Assembly: GCA_001803165.1 (NCBI GenBank)
Contig: MHAZ01000021.1
Span: forward strand, 620,001-684,000
Length of the DNA stretch: 64,000 nt
Direction of reading: 5' to 3'
Source of the DNA: Stygiobacter sp. RIFOXYC2_FULL_38_25
GTDB taxonomy: Bacteria; Bacteroidota; Ignavibacteria; Ignavibacteriales; Melioribacteraceae
The notes beneath the pieces were generated by a model. That model ran no database searches. It had not been told where the DNA came from and was given only the letters and a program-made list of their open reading frames with translations. Both the position numbers and the translations under genes were made by a program. Shown here one piece after another: positions 59,535 to 64,000 of this stretch; position 1 is the stretch's first letter, and each line of letters starts with the position of its first letter.

Positions 59535-60853
59535 TGCAAGAATTACCAGCTTATGTTACTAACTATCTCCGCAAATTCGGCGTTACTAAATGGCAGTTAG
59601 AGCTAAACTCTGAAAAACGATTCCAAAATATTATAGTTATTCCCGCTATTCAAGAAAGCGAGAACCTACCAAAGCTGTTGGCGTCACTCTTGCAGTGTGA
59701 CAAAAGTATGTTTACAAAAACACTTTTCGTTTTTGTGATTAACAATCTTGAATCATCTTCACCGGAAGTGAAAAAAGACAACCTAAGATTGCTTCAATAT
59801 CTTCGGAATGTTTTACGTGGAAATGCTGATGAACTCTCGCAAGAAATTATTTCTGCCGGAATGAACATAGGCGTTGTTGATGCATCATCAGTGGGATTTG
59901 AAATGCCGGAGAAAGATGGCGGTGTAGGCTATGCCAGGAAAATTGGAATGGACTTAGCACTTAACTACTTTGATTATGTTTCGTCCCAACCCAGAATCTT
60001 AGTCTGTCTCGATGCTGACTGCACTGTCTCCCCAAATTATCTTTCCGCGTTAAATGAGATAGCTGAAAAAAAGTATTCAGCCGGATATTTTGAGTACGAG
60101 CATATTCTACCGGCAGATGATGACGAGAGGTCAGCAATTATTACTTACGAGATATTTTTACGTTATTATGTTCTCGGACTCAAATTAGCCGGATCGTCTT
60201 TTGCCTTTGATACAATTGGCTCAACAATGTATTGCGATGCAGAATCTTACGTGCGAATTGGCGGAATGAATAAGAAAAAAGCTGCTGAAGATTTTTACTT
60301 TTTGGAAAAGTTGGCAAAGATTACGGACATCAATAAAATATCTTCTGCAAAAGTTTATCCATCTTCGCGGCGTTCATGGCGGGTGCCTTTTGGTACAGGT
60401 CAACGTATCAACCGTTACTTTGCAGGAACGCACAACGAAGATTCGCTCTACGATCCCAAGAGTTTTGATATTCTTAAACAGTGGCTCAAGACGTTTTTCG
60501 GTGACGATATTCTGACTGCTGAAAAATATCTCGATCTCGCCGGGCAAATTGATTCTTCGCTATCTGAGTTTCTGCTCAATCAATCTTTCCCTGAAGCGTG
60601 GACAAAAATCATAAATGAAACCGGTAAATCAGATCAGCTGCAAAAGCAAAAATATTTCTGGTTTGATGGCTTCCGCACACTTAAACTGATTCATTATTTA
60701 CGCGATACTCGTTATCCAATGATTAATATGTTCGAAGCACTGGATCAGCTTCTGGTAAATTATGATGTTAAAGTTGCTCAAAGTAATTTTGTCTCGGATT
60801 GGCAAACTCAATTTGAATATCTGAAAATACTCCGCTATTTTTCCGTAAAATAG
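59534..60853 (+). CDS. GT2-like glycosyltransferase, 439 aa
   Basis: The protein has a GT-A nucleotide-sugar fold: IIVIPAIQESENLPKLLASLL, GVGYARKIGMDLAL and the metal-binding LVCLDADCTVSPNYL (D-x-D), then GGMNKKKAAEDFYFLEKL typical of the GT2 family ED-motif. The C-terminal ~130 residues are helical and unassigned. No membrane helix, so it acts in the cytoplasm or at the membrane surface. It is translationally coupled to miaA and lies 58 bases before prfA. Acceptor and sugar are unknown. Confidence 0.8.
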   Translation: MQELPAYVTNYLRKFGVTKWQLELNSEKRFQNIIVIPAIQESENLPKLLASLLQCDKSMFTKTLFVFVINNLESSSPEVKKDNLRLLQYLRNVLRGNADELSQEIISAGMNIGVVDASSVGFEMPEKDGGVGYARKIGMDLALNYFDYVSSQPRILVCLDADCTVSPNYLSALNEIAEKKYSAGYFEYEHILPADDDERSAIITYEIFLRYYVLGLKLAGSSFAFDTIGSTMYCDAESYVRIGGMNKKKAAEDFYFLEKLAKITDINKISSAKVYPSSRRSWRVPFGTGQRINRYFAGTHNEDSLYDPKSFDILKQWLKTFFGDDILTAEKYLDLAGQIDSSLSEFLLNQSFPEAWTKIINETGKSDQLQKQKYFWFDGFRTLKLIHYLRDTRYPMINMFEALDQLLVNYDVKVAQSNFVSDWQTQFEYLKILRYFSVK

Positions 60854-60911
60854 CTTACTTAGGCACTTATCTACTTTATAATTATATTTCGCCCGCATTT
60901 TTGAGAATACA

Positions 60912-61985
60912 ATGGACCTTCACGATAAACTAAAAACAATAAAAGAAAAATATGACAGGATTGACGAACAACTTTCCGATCATAATATAGTTTCAAATCA
61001 AGCAAAGCATATTGCTCTTGGAAAAGAGAGAAGAGAACTTAGCGAGATTGTTGAAGCATATAAATCTTACGACCAGCTTATCCGCAATATCAATGGAAAC
61101 CAGGAAATAATAGATTCTGCCGAAGATAAAGAGCTTACCGAGATTGCTGAGAACGAATTAAAAGAGCTGAAAGAAAAAAAAATCCAAATGGAAGAGCAGA
61201 TAAAATTATTGCTCATACCAAAAGATCCCGATGATGATAAAAACGTGATTTTTGAAATCCGTGCCGGAACCGGCGGAGATGAAGCCGGGCTTTTCGCCGC
61301 AGATCTTTACCGCATGTACACAAGATATGCAGAAGTACGCGGCTGGAAAGCAGAAGTAATTGATTACAGCGATACGGGCATTGGCGGTATAAAAGAAGTT
61401 GTGTTTAGCTTAATCGGTCAAAGTGTATATGGCGATTTGAAATTTGAAAGCGGTGTTCACCGCGTTCAGCGTGTGCCGGCAACAGAAGGAAGCGGGCGCG
61501 TTCATACATCGGCTGCTTCTGTTGTTGTTCTGCCTGAAGTTGAAGACGTAGAAGTTGAAGTAGATCCAAACGATTTGCGTATTGATGTCTTTAGAAGCGG
61601 CGGTGCAGGCGGTCAGAACGTAAACAAAGTTGAAACTGCAATTCGCATCACGCACATTCCTTCCGGATTGGTTGTTCAGTGTCAGGATGAAAGATCGCAA
61701 TTGAAGAATAGACAGAAAGCTATGAAGGTTTTGAAATCGCGTTTGTATGATATGAAAACGCAAGAACAAACGAGCGAAATAGCGGCGCAAAGAAAATCTA
61801 TGGTTCGTAAAGGTGATAGAAGCGATAAGATCAGAACATATAATTTTCCTCAGAACAGAGTTACCGATCATAGAATCGGTGTTACACTCTACAATCTCTC
61901 GGAAATTATTGAAGGGGATTTAAATGAGTTGATCGAAAAACTCAAAATTGCCGATAGAACAGAACGGCTTCAAGCTGCCGTCTGA
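60912..61985 (+). CDS. prfA: Peptide chain release factor 1
   Basis: RF1 releases the polypeptide at UAA and UAG codons. The 357-residue protein has the catalytic GGQ (residues 233-235, GGAGGQNVNKVE) and the codon-recognition tripeptide PAT in VQRVPATEGSGRVHTS, which distinguishes RF1 from RF2. The N-terminal helical domain (about 1-105) is intact. Weak GAGA ribosome site. No prmC methyltransferase gene follows. Confidence 0.96.
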   Translation: MDLHDKLKTIKEKYDRIDEQLSDHNIVSNQAKHIALGKERRELSEIVEAYKSYDQLIRNINGNQEIIDSAEDKELTEIAENELKELKEKKIQMEEQIKLLLIPKDPDDDKNVIFEIRAGTGGDEAGLFAADLYRMYTRYAEVRGWKAEVIDYSDTGIGGIKEVVFSLIGQSVYGDLKFESGVHRVQRVPATEGSGRVHTSAASVVVLPEVEDVEVEVDPNDLRIDVFRSGGAGGQNVNKVETAIRITHIPSGLVVQCQDERSQLKNRQKAMKVLKSRLYDMKTQEQTSEIAAQRKSMVRKGDRSDKIRTYNFPQNRVTDHRIGVTLYNLSEIIEGDLNELIEKLKIADRTERLQAAV

Positions 61986-62009
61986 TTTTTCTTATTAATT
62001 TTAAAACAA

Positions 62010-62035
62010 CAAGAGCCCCGCTCCGGGGACTCTTG
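62010..62035. terminator. Hairpin between prfA and the minus-strand membrane gene
   Basis: CAAGAG and CTCTTG with inner CCCCG/CGGGG pairs form a strong stem. On the minus strand it is followed by TTGTTGTTTT, fitting a terminator for the gene at 62054; on the plus strand the T tail is missing, so it may still fold at the prfA end. Confidence 0.65.
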
Positions 62036-62053
62036 TAATCTCGCGAGTCTCTT

Positions 62054-62302
62054 CTAATTTTTAACTTGTTCAGCTTCCTTCGATTTGAAGTTATCTAAAA
62101 ATCTAATTAGCGCTAATAAAATAAACCCAACAGAAGATAATATTAGATCCTCAGTCTCGAGCCGAAACGACGATTGTGTTCCTAGCCAAAAAGCTAACAG
62201 CTTGGTTAAAAGAAGAATGGATAAAAATAAAAAGAAACCACCAACTCCGTGTAATACTGGCTGTAAAAGGAAATTGGAATAGAAAGTTTTCTTTGCTCTC
62301 AT
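62054..62302 (-). CDS. Small membrane protein, 82 aa
   Basis: From ATG 62302, with an excellent AAAGGAGG site, the protein has two hydrophobic helices (about 15-35 and 50-70) with a charged ends and the end KEAEQVKN. No named family recognised; the ribosome site and terminator argue it is real. It lies between prfA and the asparaginase gene, which is on the same strand upstream. Confidence 0.65.
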   Translation of the reverse strand: MRAKKTFYSNFLLQPVLHGVGGFFLFLSILLLTKLLAFWLGTQSSFRLETEDLILSSVGFILLALIRFLDNFKSKEAEQVKN

Positions 62303-62436
62303 GAAGACCCTCCTTTCTTCGAGCAATTTCGTTGAACTAAACGAAATAGATTGTGTTCTTTGGCACCCCGAATACCCTCCGGAATCACGGACTGAAACTA
62401 ATAATTTTTAGCAGAGAAGAAAAGTTAAATTATTGT

Positions 62437-63420
62437 TTATTTAGTGCGATAAAAGGCGCTCTTGTACGATTTGTTTCCGTTTTTGTCGGCTAAACAATAT
62501 GAGAAATCCGGATAGAGGGAATGAGCTCCCATAACTCCATCTTTTCTTAAAGCAACATAGCCAACTTGAATGTCCTCTCCATTCTTGTTTAATTTATTAA
62601 CACGCTCAATTGCAATTTTGCAGGCCTCTTCAGGCGAATAACCTTCACGCATTTTCTCTACAATTAAAAAACAGCCGCAAGAGCGCATAACCCATTCGCC
62701 ATTGCCGGTTGCAACAGCTCCACCAACCTCATTATCAACAAAGAGTGCTGCACCAATAATCGGCGAATCGCCGACACGCCCATGAATTTTCCAAGCCATA
62801 CCGCTTGTTGAAACTCCGCCGCTCATATTTCCATCTCTGTCAATTGCAAGCAGTCCAATAGTATCGTGATTATTTGGAGAAACCCGGTTGTTATTTTTTA
62901 TGTTTTTGCCCTTCCATTCTTCCCAAGCCGCACGTGATTTTTCAGTAAGTAAATCTTCTTCTTTAAAATTATTAGCAAGCGCAAACTTTTTAGCGCCTTC
63001 GCCAACCAGCATAACATGTTTAGTAGTTTGCATTACACTGCGAGCGAGCGAAATTACATGCCGAATATTTTCTACTGCTGCAACGGAACCGGCATTACCG
63101 TTCCAATCCATAATTGAAGCATCAAGAGTTACAATTCCATCTTCATCCGGGAATCCGCCATAGCCTACTGTTGTATTGGTAGGATCGTCCTCGGCAACCA
63201 TAATGCCTGCCTCAATAGCGTCCAACGAATTTTTTCCGCTTTGCAGAAGTTCAAAAGTCCGCCATGTGGATTTAAGAGTATTCTCCCAAGTTGAAACCGT
63301 AATCAGCCCGGAAGATTTAACTATCGAGCCGAACAATTTTTGTGGTGTAGATTGGCTCATCAATAATCCGGCTCCGGCAACTGCAGATGTTCTAACAAAA
63401 GAACGGCGGCTAATCTTCAT
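62437..63420 (-). CDS. Tat-exported glycosylasparaginase / isoaspartyl peptidase family (Ntn hydrolase)
   Basis: From ATG 63420 (GGAGAG site) the 327-residue precursor has a twin-arginine signal (MKISRRSFVRTSAVAGAGLL). The autocleavage site is NHDTIGLLA with nucleophile Thr187, followed by the SGGVSTSGMAWKIHGRVGD and ATGNGEWVMRSCG motifs of N4-(beta-N-acetylglucosaminyl)-L-asparaginase. It would cut the Asn-GlcNAc linkage of glycopeptides in the periplasm. Its start lies two bases from the stop of the upstream cytidylyltransferase gene, so they may be co-transcribed. Confidence 0.92.
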   Translation of the reverse strand: MKISRRSFVRTSAVAGAGLLMSQSTPQKLFGSIVKSSGLITVSTWENTLKSTWRTFELLQSGKNSLDAIEAGIMVAEDDPTNTTVGYGGFPDEDGIVTLDASIMDWNGNAGSVAAVENIRHVISLARSVMQTTKHVMLVGEGAKKFALANNFKEEDLLTEKSRAAWEEWKGKNIKNNNRVSPNNHDTIGLLAIDRDGNMSGGVSTSGMAWKIHGRVGDSPIIGAALFVDNEVGGAVATGNGEWVMRSCGCFLIVEKMREGYSPEEACKIAIERVNKLNKNGEDIQVGYVALRKDGVMGAHSLYPDFSYCLADKNGNKSYKSAFYRTK

Positions 63421-63421
63421 T

Positions 63422-64000
63422 CTACTCTCCAAGTTTTTTCTGCTCAACATGTTGGTTGATTTTTATTAGGTCGGGGTTTTCTGCAAACAGTTTCAGTATA
63501 TCTTCAAGTAAAAAGATTTCTTTTTTGTGATATAAAGCATCATAAATAAATTTAATAAGAGCAAAATCCTCTTCGGTATCAACAGTCCACCGGTGAAACG
63601 AAAGGTCATCCGTATTTAGAAAACTTTTCAGTGAAAATAATTCCGGGTGGCGGTAAATGTAAGGAGTTACGTGCTCTCTTTCGTAATCAAGTTTGGCTTT
63701 GTTAAAAACGTGTTCTAAAATTTCAAAAGAAAAAATTTCAACATCAAGACCACGTGGAAAAGTGCGCACCATGCCGTTGCTCATGTAATCAACTTTTTCC
63801 GATATGTACGAATAAATTAAATGGTCAATAACTGTCGGATCAATAACCGGGCAATCTGCTGTAACTCTTATAATTGTGCCGGCATTATATTTCTTGGCGG
63901 CTTCGTAGTAGCGGCTCAGTACATCATCCGAACTGCCGCGATAAAAAGGAATATTATATTCCTCACAGAAAGCTTGAATGGAATCGTCTTCGGGAAGAAT
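63422..64000 (-). CDS. SpsF-like nucleotidyltransferase (cytidylyltransferase-type), 5' end beyond window
   Basis: The frame runs off the right edge, so the N-terminal catalytic start (usually MKIxAIIQARMGSSRLPGK) is not visible; about 192 residues remain. FYRGSSDDVLSRYYEAAKKY and IIRVTADCPVIDP match the SpsF/acylneuraminate-cytidylyltransferase-like family, which activates sugars as nucleotide derivatives for surface polysaccharide or flagellin glycosylation. The C-terminal part (YREHVTPYIYRHPELF-like) is the family's lid region. The neighbouring glycosylasparaginase suggests a carbohydrate theme, but this is weak. Confidence 0.82.
   Translation of the reverse strand: MLPEDDSIQAFCEEYNIPFYRGSSDDVLSRYYEAAKKYNAGTIIRVTADCPVIDPTVIDHLIYSYISEKVDYMSNGMVRTFPRGLDVEIFSFEILEHVFNKAKLDYEREHVTPYIYRHPELFSLKSFLNTDDLSFHRWTVDTEEDFALIKFIYDALYHKKEIFLLEDILKLFAENPDLIKINQHVEQKKLGE

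Noticed and set aside
1-64000. tRNA, rRNA, prophage, insertion sequence and CRISPR array
   Set aside because: I looked for T-loop-like GTTCGAA/GTTCAAA contexts, transposase or integrase motifs and regular spaced repeats; none gave a supportable call. A tRNA/covariance scan would be decisive.

Overview
The window looks like chromosomal DNA of a free-living member of Ignavibacteria (Ignavibacteriota, Bacteroidota/Chlorobiota group). The evidence is five type A type IX secretion (T9SS) sorting domains with the core NYPNPFNPSTTINYQL ... VTLKVYDVLGREVATLV that is typical of that lineage, two carboxypeptidase-regulatory-domain outer-membrane receptors, SusC-like plug/barrel proteins, AT-rich coding DNA and a bacterial type A RNase P RNA. 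I see no prophage, integrase, transposase, CRISPR array, rRNA or tRNA. The organism assignment is inference from family resemblance.

Layout. 1-2.7 kb: the end of a secreted CotH-kinase protein, an AlkD-type DNA alkylation repair protein and a small TM1266-like ferredoxin-fold protein. 2.8-6.0 kb: one operon of four DUF2975 membrane proteins in an A-B-A-B arrangement ending in a YozG-like XRE regulator. 6.1-8.3 kb: a DUF486 membrane protein and a beta-lactamase-fold serine hydrolase. 8.35-14.8 kb: an arginine operon argC-argJ-argB-argR-argG-argH behind tandem ARG boxes and closed by a strong terminator. 14.9-22.4 kb: an outer-membrane barrel receptor, an M13 metallopeptidase and a NatA/NatB-like ABC exporter. 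22.4-26.5 kb: a minus-strand block with a lipoprotein and three T9SS cargo proteins whose C-terminal domains are almost copies of one another and carry in-frame palindromes. 26.7-37.2 kb: YitT, a transglycosylase-like protein, a methyltransferase with a lipoprotein, then a minus-strand operon (GH13 amylase, PAS histidine kinase, GNAT acetyltransferase, TlpA-like thioredoxin), and an AI-2E-family permease. 37.3-42.4 kb: RNase P RNA, recJ, yebC, ruvC, an outer-membrane protein, ruvA. 42.5-45 kb: a BlaR1-like M56 peptidase and BlaI repressor with a candidate operator. 45-50.5 kb: a TonB-dependent receptor, a T9SS protein and an ammonium transporter. 50.8-55.5 kb: two ECF sigma modules facing each other, one with a HEAT-repeat anti-sigma protein and two beta-solenoid DUF4097 proteins, the other with a zinc-finger anti-sigma factor. 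55.5-64 kb: an AlkA-like glycosylase, a cyclic-nucleotide/GAF histidine kinase, miaA, a glycosyltransferase, prfA, a small membrane protein, a Tat-exported glycosylasparaginase and the end of an SpsF-like cytidylyltransferase.

How the parts fit. The arg genes form an ornithine-recycling arginine pathway with its own repressor; argD and argF/argI are not in the window. The 50.8-54.7 kb operon looks like an envelope-sensing unit: sigma factor, membrane-anchored antagonist with an outside HEAT domain, and two exported repeat proteins. The DUF2975 array plus XRE is a tandem-duplicated relative of the Bacillus YoaS/YozG pair. A conspicuous theme is short palindromes: a family of intergenic elements bounded by TGTCAT...ATGACA, and related palindromes that have entered the T9SS sorting domains in frame. 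These coding palindromes, the solenoid/ECF operon and the DUF2975 array are the parts I consider least described.
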